This document shows, piece after piece, positions 39,101 to 45,835 of a stretch of 47,567 nucleotides of DNA. Positions within the stretch are counted from its first letter, which is position 1, and every line of letters starts with the position of its first letter. The notes beneath the pieces were generated by a model. That model was not told the origin of the DNA, did not search any database, and was given only the letters and a program-made list of their open reading frames with translations. Origin of the DNA: Chthoniobacteraceae bacterium (GTDB lineage Bacteria > Verrucomicrobiota > Verrucomicrobiia > Chthoniobacterales > Chthoniobacteraceae); assembly GCA_947448395.1 (NCBI GenBank), contig CANFNA010000005.1:1-47567 (forward strand). The letters run 5' to 3'. Both the position numbers and the translations under genes were made by a program.

Positions 39101-39440
39101 CCTCGCTGAGTTTATCTCCCTTGGGTGGCATTGCCGTGTCGGGATCCAGATGCCTTACCGCTCGCATCAATGCACTTTCATCCGGCTTTCCAGCAATCAA
39201 AACCGCCCCGTTATCACCACCGGCCGCAACAGCCTCAGCAGAATCGAGCATCAAACCGCCTCGACTCTTCTTCGCTGAATGGCTGTGGCATTTGTAGCAA
39301 TTCGCCTCCAAGACGTTGCGAGCCTTCTCAAAGGACGCCCCAGATCCCCACGCCGCAGGCCAAGCAAGCCCACTAACCACCCAAATCAGAGCCAGCGAAC
39401 GTACACGGGCTAGCCATGGTCGAGTGGATAGAGATCGCAT
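36189..39440 (-). CDS. PSCyt1-DUF1549-DUF1553 protein with inserted LamG-like domain
   Basis: The 1083-residue secreted protein has a signal segment, a cytochrome-like PSCyt1 domain with CYKCH (Cys48-His52) and AMPPKGDKLSEADI, then DUF1549 (about 177-385, containing QCARCHDHKFDPI) and DUF1553 (about 552-820, with MVNRVWQQHFGRGLAANASDFG). A LamG/concanavalin-like region (about 830-1045, FTLEAFMVPRS, GVLDDVRLSGGALS) interrupts DUF1553 before its last motif DFCHALLNSSEFLYVE. Both CxxCH sites could bind haem c. A role at the cell surface in polymer breakdown is only an inference from the LamG domain. It is transcribed with the DUF1501 gene. Confidence 0.92.
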   Translation of the reverse strand: MRSLSTRPWLARVRSLALIWVVSGLAWPAAWGSGASFEKARNVLEANCYKCHSHSAKKSRGGLMLDSAEAVAAGGDNGAVLIAGKPDESALMRAVRHLDPDTAMPPKGDKLSEADIRVLEEWIAAGAEWPKGDVSASTGGMRRRKPGNITEEDRLWWAFQPLKEVAPPEVGEGKEIRNAVDRFILAKLEAEGLKAAPEASAAVLVRRVTFDLTGLPPTPEEVAAFVADKSAGAYERLVDGLLARPAYGERMARHWLDLVRYADGDGYRADAYRPHAWRFRDYVIKAFNDDKPYDRFIQEQLAGDEIFPDSPEGLIATGYLRHGIYEWNARDVRGQWETILNDLTDTTGDAFFGLGLQCARCHDHKFDPILQRDYYRLRAVFAAIQPGDVAAVTKLEFAEHAKKEAAWEARVAPIRERLAALEKPYLDAAEKEAVGRFPDDIQTMIRKPSDQREPLESQLAGLAWRQVVYDWERVDGRFKGDVKEQILSLRRELAALEKDKPVALPVAFAASDVGPRAPVVRIPKRPSEGDIEPGVLTILDPGPLNAVPFPQSTGRRAALARWLTRKDNPLSSRVMVNRVWQQHFGRGLAANASDFGMLGEKPTHPELLDWLAGWFVKEGWSLKKLHRLVVTSAAYRRSSREDPSLSECVVKDPANRLLWHRVPKRLDAEQIRDSMFSVSGELHEMRGGAGKMHDAPVRTIYTRFMRNTRDALADVFDAPQWFTSASSRDTTTTPVQSLLLLNSAALRSRGKAMAGRLEALVPNDVEGQVRWAYEFAFGRSATPEEVAEAVAFIATQESQADPARLFSGQAGFIPDKVPYRDGQAALIEPEGIQRLFKVENSGSMLGEGGFTLEAFMVPRSVAVTGALRTIAAKWLGGHQQPGWALGITGQKSRRKPLTVAIQLVGENHSGALIEYPVFSDLNVQINRPYFIAASVTPATKAALGKVVFSLKDLSNDDEPLLTATVEHPVCGGWVNDVPLTIGGRSGADPNSFDGVLDDVRLSGGALSQPQLLYTAEGVGDSTLGYWKFEAKPDVFADFSGHDRKLSQPEKKTAAKIGHLVPKQAAMADFCHALLNSSEFLYVE

Positions 39441-39472
39441 TTGGTATTTCTTAAGCGGTGTCTCGGATTTTC

Positions 39473-39496
39473 GCTATCGTCCATCCGGACGATAGC
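39473..39496. promoter_or_regulatory. Perfect 10+10 bp dyad in a divergent intergenic region
   Basis: GCTATCGTCC-ATCC-GGACGATAGC is a perfect inverted repeat with a 4-base spacer. It lies 32 bases from the PSD1 gene start and 33 bases from the histidine kinase start. Because it is upstream of both genes it is more likely an operator than a terminator, although TTTTGTT follows on the plus strand. Confidence 0.5.
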
Positions 39497-39529
39497 TTTT
39501 GTTAGCGCCTCAGCGATGCTCAAAAAGTC

Positions 39530-41620
39530 ATGCGATTCTTGCAACTCCCCCTGCCCGCGAGACGCACCAAGTCCCTCGAACGGGCGCTCCTCTTCGTCTT
39601 CTTCCTCGCCTTCGCCATAAACCTCCGCGCCGAAACGATCGCCGAGATTCGCAACCTCCCATTCTCCGAAATCGCATCCGGCAGAGAAGTACAACTATCC
39701 GGAACGGTCACGTACCTGCGCGATATCCCAACTGATTTCAATTTTTACCTCAACGATTCATCGGGAGGCGTCATGGTCTATCCTCTCGAACGGGCGAACC
39801 TGAAACTCGGCCAACGCGTATTTTTAAAAGGGATCACCGGAATGTCGGTCCACGGTTTGCTCGTGAGAAAGGCAGCTCTCCAACTCGGCCCTGCAGGGCA
39901 ACTGCCAGAGCCGCTCAAAACCACGATGGCCGAAGTGCGGGAAGGCCACCACGAAGGCCAGTACGCCGAAATGGAAGGGGTCATCCGCTCTCTGCGACTT
40001 GAATCCCCAGAACTCCAGCCACGCCGAATGGCCTTGGACTTCGGATCCCGAGCGCGAAGACTCACCGTTTGGATTTCGAATTATCCAGAAGGCAACCCTC
40101 CCTTCGAGCTCGGAGCAACAGTGCGGGTCCGCGGCGTTGTCGTACGATGGAAGAATCCGAGAGGACAGCCGCAAAGTATCAACGTTCTACTCAATTCAAC
40201 CGAAGAAGTTCTGGCGATTACCGCCCCATCGAAACCACAGTTTGAAGGAATCGATAAAACCCAGCTCTGGGACGGAGCCGAAGAGCCCGCACGCTCCGCT
40301 GAAATAACCGGCACGATCACGTTTTCATCCGAAGGACTCCTTGTCGTTCAACAAGGCACACAAGCCATGCGCATTCGCCTAAACGACTCTAACCTCTTTC
40401 CGAATCCAACTGGCCCGCAACAACTAGGAAATACAGTCCGATTGCGAGGATTCCCAGTCCTCGGAACATACACCGTCGAACTCGAAGACGCTCACATTCA
40501 GGAGTCTACTCCACCCGTGGCGATCCGTCCTGAATCCCTCCCAAACGCAGCCGCCATTTTCGCCTCACCGCAATTAGTCGACCGTGATGCCCGATTAATC
40601 ACCCTTCCTGCTAACGTTCTCTCAGTTCGCGAACGCGAAGCGCATTGGACACTTGAGCTTTTATCGGAAAATAAACCATTCACCGCGATCCTCCCACACG
40701 CGGCTCCTCCACCAAAGGAAATCCGCGCCGGCTCCCGAGTTCAATTAACTGGGATTTGCACGCTCCATTTGAGCGAGGAACGAAGGCGCTTGGGAAAGAG
40801 CCCAGACTCATTCACCCTCATGATGAGAATCCCAGAGGATCTCACACTCCTCGCTGCAGCGCCTTGGTGGACCCCGAAACGACTGCAGTCAGCGCTCCTT
40901 TTCGCAGCTCTCGGTTCCCTTTTGTTGCTCTTATCAACACTCATGCTCCGCGCACGCAACCGCCGCCTCCGTCTGGAAATTGATGCCAGACAACGTGCAG
41001 AAGCCGAGTTGGCGAACGAAAGAAGACGCGTCGCAGGTCAACTCCACGACACCCTGCAACAGACCATCACCGCAGCATCGCTCCAACTCCATGCAGCAAG
41101 TAAACTGCTACTCAATGATCCCCCATCTGCGGCCTCCTCTATCGACCTAGCTCACCAACTCATAGTCCGCAGCCGAGAGGAACTTCGAGACGCAGTCTGG
41201 GATTTACGGGTCGATGATAAAGCTCGAGTGAACCTGCACGAACTCCTCTCCCGATTGTGCCAAGAGTTTTCAGAAAGCCACCAAACCCGCATCTCCTTTG
41301 CTGGAGATACCAACACTCATTTACCCGCCCACCTCGCCACGCAAGTTGTGAGAGTCACTCGTGAAGCCACCACCAATGCCCTCAAACACGCGTCCGCTTC
41401 GTCCATCCAAGTCCAACTGACTAGCGTCGACTCAACACTCACGCTGACGATCAAAGACAACGGCCGAGGATTCAACTTGGATCGCGCCCCCGGCCCCGAA
41501 ACCGGCCACTTCGGACTGAGCGGCATGAAAGAGAGCCTAGAGCGCATCGGCGGAAGCATTGTTGTGAAATCAACGCTGGGAGCCGGAACTGTGGTGAAGC
41601 TGAAAATTCAAACCGTATGA
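39530..41620 (+). CDS. Sensor histidine kinase (NarL-type, HisKA_3) with OB-like periplasmic sensor
   Basis: The 696-residue protein has a signal segment, then about 410 periplasmic residues with repeated beta-rich, OB-fold-like units (REVQLSGTVTYLRDIPTDFNFYL, ATVRVRGVVVRW, SAEITGTITFSSEGLLVV, SRVQLTGICTL). One transmembrane helix follows (about 450-471) and a cytoplasmic kinase: HisKA_3 motif AGQLHDTLQQTITAASLQL (His about 506), N-box TNALKHA and G-box DNGRGFNLD...GHFGLSGMKE. It should phosphorylate the regulator encoded next, with which it overlaps by ATGA. The signal sensed is unknown. Confidence 0.9.
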   Translation: MRFLQLPLPARRTKSLERALLFVFFLAFAINLRAETIAEIRNLPFSEIASGREVQLSGTVTYLRDIPTDFNFYLNDSSGGVMVYPLERANLKLGQRVFLKGITGMSVHGLLVRKAALQLGPAGQLPEPLKTTMAEVREGHHEGQYAEMEGVIRSLRLESPELQPRRMALDFGSRARRLTVWISNYPEGNPPFELGATVRVRGVVVRWKNPRGQPQSINVLLNSTEEVLAITAPSKPQFEGIDKTQLWDGAEEPARSAEITGTITFSSEGLLVVQQGTQAMRIRLNDSNLFPNPTGPQQLGNTVRLRGFPVLGTYTVELEDAHIQESTPPVAIRPESLPNAAAIFASPQLVDRDARLITLPANVLSVREREAHWTLELLSENKPFTAILPHAAPPPKEIRAGSRVQLTGICTLHLSEERRRLGKSPDSFTLMMRIPEDLTLLAAAPWWTPKRLQSALLFAALGSLLLLLSTLMLRARNRRLRLEIDARQRAEAELANERRRVAGQLHDTLQQTITAASLQLHAASKLLLNDPPSAASSIDLAHQLIVRSREELRDAVWDLRVDDKARVNLHELLSRLCQEFSESHQTRISFAGDTNTHLPAHLATQVVRVTREATTNALKHASASSIQVQLTSVDSTLTLTIKDNGRGFNLDRAPGPETGHFGLSGMKESLERIGGSIVVKSTLGAGTVVKLKIQTV

Positions 41621-42231
41621 CAATCCGAATTCTCATTGCGGACGACCACCACATCGTTCGCCTCGGCCTTAAAACGGTTCTTAAGCTCGAACGTGACCTT
41701 GAAGTGATCGCCGAAGCCGGCACCGCCGATGAGTGTGTGGCCGTCTGGAGAACCCTCAAGCCTGACGTGACGTTGCTTGACCTTCGGATGCCCGGAGGAG
41801 GTCACGACGCGCTCCAACGCATTCTCGCCACCGAACCAACCGCCCGCATCCTGATCCTCACTACAAGCGAGCTCGAACAGGACATTCATCAGGCGCTGAT
41901 AGCCGGAGCAAAAGGATATGCACTGAAAAGCATTTCGCCGGATGAACTCTCGGAAGCCATCCGTTCTATCTACAAAGGTGGCGAATGGATTCCCAAAGGA
42001 ATTGCCAAAACCCTTTCCCACCGCCTCTCCGGAGCCGAACTCACCGCTCGGGAACTTCAAGTGCTCGAATTACTCTCAAAAGGCCTCACCAACCCCGACA
42101 TATGCCGAGCACTTTCCATTTCGCTCGGCACCGTTAAGATTCACATCCGCAACATTCTCTCAAAACTTGAGGTGACAGATCGCACCGAAGCCACCTCGGA
42201 AGCCTATCGACGAGGGCTGCTCCTCCGGTAA
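41617..42231 (+). CDS. NarL/FixJ family response regulator
   Basis: The 204-residue protein has a receiver domain with acidic pocket ADDHH, phospho-acceptor Asp55 in VTLLDLRMPGG, TTSE and the conserved Lys in GYALKS. It then has a LuxR-type helix-turn-helix (LTARELQVLELLSKGLTNPDICRALSISLGTVKIHIRNILSKL). It is coupled to the kinase gene by a four-base overlap, so the two form a system. LuxR-type regulators bind as dimers to dyads, which makes the inverted repeat upstream of the kinase a candidate site. Confidence 0.95.
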   Translation: MTIRILIADDHHIVRLGLKTVLKLERDLEVIAEAGTADECVAVWRTLKPDVTLLDLRMPGGGHDALQRILATEPTARILILTTSELEQDIHQALIAGAKGYALKSISPDELSEAIRSIYKGGEWIPKGIAKTLSHRLSGAELTARELQVLELLSKGLTNPDICRALSISLGTVKIHIRNILSKLEVTDRTEATSEAYRRGLLLR

Positions 42232-42272
42232 TTGCTCTCACCGCAGGACGAAGCAGATTCCTCTGACACTCC

Positions 42273-43280
42273 TTAGTTTCCCTTGCGAGGGGCCCCCTTC
42301 GGAGCGGAACTAGCGGGCCTCAAAATCACTTCCACTCGCCTATTTGGGCCCTGTTCTTCCACGGTCCGCTCCGAGGAGACCAGCAACTCTTGAGAGCCAC
42401 GACCAATCGTCTCCAACTTTGCAGGATTCATCCCGTAGCGACGCACCAACCATTCCTTAACCGCCTCAGCACGGCGCTGGCTTAGCATTTGATTGTACTC
42501 CGGACTTCCAGTGGCATCCGTGTGCCCGATGATCACCATCACATAATCCGGAAAGCGGCGGCGCAAATCTGCGATTTTTTCCAAAACCGGCAGCGAATCG
42601 GCTCCCAAGTCAACACTGTCGTAACCGAACAACGCATTCCCTGGAATGGCTACCGGCGTGTCAGCTCTGACCAACCCAATGTTTTCCAAAACCTTATCCA
42701 AGCTTTGCCGCCCCGGAATCGCCATATCCGCCCCAGCTGCACTTCCCTTCGGATCTCCCTTGCCCATCGCCAAAACAGGCTGGGCTGCAGAAACCGGGGT
42801 GGATTGCAAAAAGCTCCCCGCCAGCGAACCGAGTTCCGCATCGAGCGCTCCGAGTTTGGCCATTGGAATCCCCTCCACTGCCACTGGATTCGGAGTGGAT
42901 TGCGGCTTCTCTTCCAAAGCGGGTTTCGGAACATCAGGCGCCTTCGCCTCCATCTTCATTTCAACCGACTTTGGCTTCGCGTCTGAGAACACAATGGTCT
43001 CGACCTTTGGCGGCATTTTCTCAGGAACCTTCGCGGGCTCCGGAGCATCCTGAAGGGTCTTCGGATCCACGCTCACTTGGCGGACTACAAATTTGGGGGG
43101 AAGAAGCATCGGCGCTGAAGATTCCTTTAAGCCACTAATGCGCACCGCCTTGGACCACGCCAAAAAACCGGCATGCAGCGCCATCGAAAGAAGGAGAGCG
43201 ATTAGGAACAGGGTTTTCACCTGGGACTCCTGAGATCGGCGCGGGACGTTCACGGCATTCTGCATAAGAAGAGGGGTCAT
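42273..43280 (-). CDS. Membrane-anchored OmpA-domain protein with TonB-like N-terminus
   Basis: From the ATG at 43280 the product is 335 residues. An N-terminal anchor LFLIALLLSMALHAGFLAW resembles TonB-type energy transducers. A Pro/Lys/Glu-rich periplasmic stretch follows (APEPAKVPEKMPPKVE), then a C-terminal OmpA/MotB peptidoglycan-binding domain (YVMVIIGHTDATGSPEYNQMLSQRRAEAVKEWLVRRYGM to NRRVEVILRP). It probably spans from inner membrane to the cell wall. An ATG at 43265 is an alternative start; the track start at 43421 adds 47 residues lacking such character. No ExbB/ExbD genes are adjacent. Confidence 0.82.
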   Translation of the reverse strand: MTPLLMQNAVNVPRRSQESQVKTLFLIALLLSMALHAGFLAWSKAVRISGLKESSAPMLLPPKFVVRQVSVDPKTLQDAPEPAKVPEKMPPKVETIVFSDAKPKSVEMKMEAKAPDVPKPALEEKPQSTPNPVAVEGIPMAKLGALDAELGSLAGSFLQSTPVSAAQPVLAMGKGDPKGSAAGADMAIPGRQSLDKVLENIGLVRADTPVAIPGNALFGYDSVDLGADSLPVLEKIADLRRRFPDYVMVIIGHTDATGSPEYNQMLSQRRAEAVKEWLVRRYGMNPAKLETIGRGSQELLVSSERTVEEQGPNRRVEVILRPASSAPKGAPRKGN

Positions 43281-43435
43281 ATTGCCACAGAAGGCGTTCG
43301 CGAACAACCCCCGTGACTTTGCCAGAATGGATTGTTTTCCGATGGATCCTAGAGAGAGTCGCCCCATAGCGAGACAGGAGAATGTTCTTGTTCCTCGAGA
43401 AGATGCATTTTTGAATCTCATCGCGGTTGTTCAAG

Positions 43436-43511
43436 GGGGGTATAGCTCAGTTGGTAGAGCGTCTCGTTCGCAATGAGAAGGCCAGGGGTTCGAATCCCCT
43501 TACCTCCACCA
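43436..43511 (+). tRNA. tRNA-Ala (anticodon CGC)
   Basis: The 76-base sequence folds as a cloverleaf: acceptor GGGGGTA/TACCTCC with a G3-U70 pair, the main alanine identity element, D-arm GCTC...GAGC, anticodon stem TCTCG/TGAGA with loop TTCGCAA (anticodon CGC), T-arm AGGGG TTCGAAT CCCCT and encoded CCA. It marks the boundary between the conserved block and the mobile-element region to its right. Confidence 0.96.
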
Positions 43512-43526
43512 CCTTAATTTTTAAGG
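43512..43526 (+). terminator. Small hairpin directly after tRNA-Ala
   Basis: CCTTAA-TTT-TTAAGG is a perfect 6-bp stem starting one base after the tRNA CCA. No U-run follows, so termination is uncertain; it could also be part of an integration-site structure. Confidence 0.3.
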
Positions 43527-43553
43527 GACTTACAGAGCCTTCTGGGCGTTTCT

Positions 43554-43574
43554 AGTACTAAATCTAGTACTGTG
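43554..43574 (+). repeat. Tandem 9-bp direct repeat TCTAGTACT downstream of tRNA-Ala
   Basis: TCTAGTACT-AAA-TCTAGTACT lies about 45 bases beyond the tRNA end. Each copy contains the palindromes CTAG and AGTACT. Its place between a tRNA 3' end and mobile-element remnants suggests a recombinase arm site or relic, but no integrase gene is visible. Confidence 0.4.
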
Positions 43575-43599
43575 TTTTCCTTAGTTCGCTTCCGTTTCC

Positions 43600-43956
43600 C
43601 TACGTCCGCAGGGCTGACGAATCCTCCATACCCACCCGCTTTTTCACCGTCTCAAAAGTCTCGTCCAGCTCCGTAGCCTGATCCTCCAATAGCTGCCGCA
43701 ACGCCAAAAGAAGCGTCACCAACTCCTTCTCCGACGTCACCCCGAATCTCCGCCGCGCTGCTGCCGCCGTGCCGCCGTAGAGAGCCACAAACTCTCCATC
43801 CTCCTCAATCAGCAGCCGAGCGATTGAAAGTCCCGTCAGCGCATCCTTAAATTCCCCAAGCACCCGGGCCGCGAACGGCGGGGGTGTTTCCGGGTCGAAC
43901 TCCAGAAGCTCCGCCAACCGCTCTTCCAAGTCCCCTTCCGCGAGGCGGTGGACCAT
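43600..43956 (-). CDS. Hypothetical protein, probably lacking its native start
   Basis: The 118-residue ORF encodes an acidic helical protein (EGDLEERLAELLEFDPETPPPFAARVLGEF, then LVTLLLALRQLLEDQATELDETFETVKKRVG) that I do not recognise. The frame stays open for 16 codons before the ATG, reading plausible protein (PARGIKRPTPE), and then meets TAA near the junction with transposase-derived sequence. Its true N-terminus may therefore have been removed by insertion or deletion. No ribosome-binding site is visible before the ATG at 43956. Confidence 0.5.
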   Translation of the reverse strand: MVHRLAEGDLEERLAELLEFDPETPPPFAARVLGEFKDALTGLSIARLLIEEDGEFVALYGGTAAAARRRFGVTSEKELVTLLLALRQLLEDQATELDETFETVKKRVGMEDSSALRT

Positions 43957-44273
43957 TTCCGGGGTGGGGCGTTTAATGCCGCGGGCGGGGACGATTGAAA
44001 CTGCTTAAAGTTGGCACGGTGATGGTGCGCAACACGCGCCGGATCAGGCTGCTTCTGAGCAGCGCCTATCCTTACCAAAAGCTGTTCACCCACGTGGCCA
44101 TGGCGCTGAGGCTTTGATGGCTCAAAAGGCAGTGCCGCGGTGCAGCACCAGCCGATGGGGGTTGGGGCAATCTGCCCCGGATCCACGACGTATCCTTCCA
44201 GAGCACCCAAAAACGCCGACTCTTCTCGCCGTTCGCGGATTGTTGCCTCCAGTTCCGATTTCGTCTCGGGGGC
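43957..44273. other. Junction zone with transposase remnant upstream of the IS91-type gene
   Basis: This 317-base stretch has no intact gene. It holds the upstream part of the truncated ORF, the transposase C-terminal remnant at 44001-44117, and a perfect GGGGCA-ATC-TGCCCC hairpin at 44164-44178 that could belong to an end of the IS91-type element. The 198-residue minus-strand ORF in the track (43836-44432) runs across all of these and into the transposase gene, and is not supported. Confidence 0.5.
44001..44117 (+). pseudogene. C-terminal remnant of a DDE transposase (IS1380/IS4-like)
   Basis: The plus strand reads LLKVGTVMVRNTRRIRLLLSSAYPYQKLFTHVAMALRL followed by TGA. This resembles the end of IS1380-type DDE transposases (basic arginine strip, then LLLSSAYPY and a short terminal helix). 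Only about 38 codons remain; upstream the frame closes with TAA at 43974. The assignment is from memory of the family and the fragment is too short for certainty. It is too short to appear in the ORF track. Confidence 0.45.
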
Positions 44274-45611
44274 ATGAACATCTACCGGGCACGTAATCCG
44301 CGCAAATCGCCCCTCTGGCAGTGCGCCCACCGCCACTTTTCCACCTTCCTCACACATTACCCGGACGACTATCAGCCCCGTCACGGGCCACTGCGACCCA
44401 CCATCCCTCAGGTCGTCGACAAATTCCTCCACTGCGGCAACCTCGAACGCGGTTTCGCACGCATCCGCTGTGATAACTGCGGCCTCAACGCGCTCCTGGC
44501 CTTCTCCTGCAAATCACGCTGGTTCTGCCCGTCCTGCCACCAGAAAAACGTCCAGACCTGCGCCGAATTCCTCGTCGGTCGCGTCCTTGCCGCAGTCCCC
44601 CACAGGCATTACGTCCTCGCTCTGCCGAAGATGCTCCGCGCCTATTTCCAAAGGCACCGCCCTCTCCTGAAGCATCTCTGCACTGCAGCCCATCAGAGTC
44701 TCACTCTTTATTTGCGCTCCGCACTCGGCAAATCCAAGGCGCATCCCGCCATCATTCTCACCCTCCACACCTTTGGCGAATACCTCGATTTTCATCCCCA
44801 CATCCACGCGCTCGTTACCGACGGCCTATTCACACGGGACGGCCAATTCCATCCCCTCTCCGAACTTCCCCTTAAGCCTTTAGAGGAAATCTTCCGCGCC
44901 CATGTGATCCAACTGTTAGTCGACCTCGACCTGCTCCCGCATGATCGTGTCCGTCTTCTGCACTCATGGAAACAAACCGGCTTCAACGTGCACCGCGGAG
45001 AAAGCATTCCACCCGAAAACAAGGCCGTCCTCGAACAGCTCGCCCAGTATATTCTGCGCAACCCGTTTTCAGTCGCCAAAATGACGCTCCACTCCGGAGG
45101 CGAGAAGGTCATCTACCGCTCCAAATTGAATCCGAAGATCAACCGCAACTTCGAGATTTTTACGGGACCGGACTTTCTAGCAACGATCACTCAGCACATT
45201 CCCGACAAGGGCGTGCAGATGATCCGTTACTACGGTTGGTACTCCAACAAAATGCGCGGTCAACGGCATCGCCGCGAAAACGGTGATGTTCCGGCAAATC
45301 CGTTGCGCCCGCCTTGCACACCTCCACCGCCTGCGAGGCTACCTTCCAAAAAATGGCGGGATGTCATTCTCAAAGTCTGGCACACCGACCCGCTGATTTG
45401 CCCACATTGCCAGCAACGGATGCGAGTGATTGCAGTGATTGATCAACGGAAGGTGATCAAAAAGATCCTGCTTCATCTCGACTTGTGGAGCGGACTGCCA
45501 GCGTTCATGCCACCTCGGGGACCGCCCCCTGCCATTCCCAAGCACTGGGAGGCAGACGATCCACAATCCCGGGATCCGTTTCCCGACTACGACAACGTGT
45601 TTACCGACTGA
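44274..45611 (+). CDS. IS91 family (HUH, rolling-circle) transposase
   Basis: The 445-residue protein has the IS91/ISCR-type N-terminal zinc-binding domain (IRCDNCGLNALLAFSCKSRWFCPSCHQKN) and the HUH metal motif in FHPHIHALVTDG. The tyrosine region follows in MIRYYGWYSNKMRG, and a C-terminal CPHCQQRMRVIAVI zinc knuckle ends the core. Such enzymes nick one strand and move by rolling-circle replication from oriIS to terIS, sometimes mobilising neighbouring DNA. The frame is intact from ATG to stop. Element ends cannot be fixed by eye: no long terminal inverted repeats are expected for this family. Confidence 0.92.
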   Translation: MNIYRARNPRKSPLWQCAHRHFSTFLTHYPDDYQPRHGPLRPTIPQVVDKFLHCGNLERGFARIRCDNCGLNALLAFSCKSRWFCPSCHQKNVQTCAEFLVGRVLAAVPHRHYVLALPKMLRAYFQRHRPLLKHLCTAAHQSLTLYLRSALGKSKAHPAIILTLHTFGEYLDFHPHIHALVTDGLFTRDGQFHPLSELPLKPLEEIFRAHVIQLLVDLDLLPHDRVRLLHSWKQTGFNVHRGESIPPENKAVLEQLAQYILRNPFSVAKMTLHSGGEKVIYRSKLNPKINRNFEIFTGPDFLATITQHIPDKGVQMIRYYGWYSNKMRGQRHRRENGDVPANPLRPPCTPPPPARLPSKKWRDVILKVWHTDPLICPHCQQRMRVIAVIDQRKVIKKILLHLDLWSGLPAFMPPRGPPPAIPKHWEADDPQSRDPFPDYDNVFTD

Positions 45612-45835
45612 TCTCTTGCGCATACCCCTGTTTGTTTTCGGGTCTGACCAGGGAAGAAAGCACCGCGCCCAAATTTCCGGATGAGCTAGGATGTTTACCG
45701 AGATAGGCCAAGACAGCCGCTCAATCGGCGACGGAAAAAAACGTATCGGCGTGACGAATTCCTAATTTTTCGCGCGAGACATGGTCAGACCCAGGGAATC
45801 CGCCCCATGTTCCAAACCCTCAAAAGCAATTCTCC
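45612..45835. other. Non-coding stretch after the IS91-type gene with an 11-bp inverted repeat
   Basis: No gene is supported here. GGGTCTGACCA at 45640-45650 is repeated in inverted form as TGGTCAGACCC at 45782-45792, enclosing 131 bases. The sequence may include the oriIS end of the IS91-type element and part of another element. Confidence 0.45.

Noticed and set aside
39473-39496. Intrinsic terminator
   Set aside because: The hairpin is followed by TTTTGTT on the plus strand, but it lies upstream of both flanking divergent genes, so there is no transcript to terminate there.
43554-43574. CRISPR array
   Set aside because: Only two 9-bp copies with a 3-bp spacer; no array structure or cas genes anywhere in the window.
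43836-44432. 198-codon minus-strand ORF
   Set aside because: It overlaps the hypothetical ORF, the transposase remnant and the start of the IS91-type gene in opposite or other frames, and shows no coherent family pattern.
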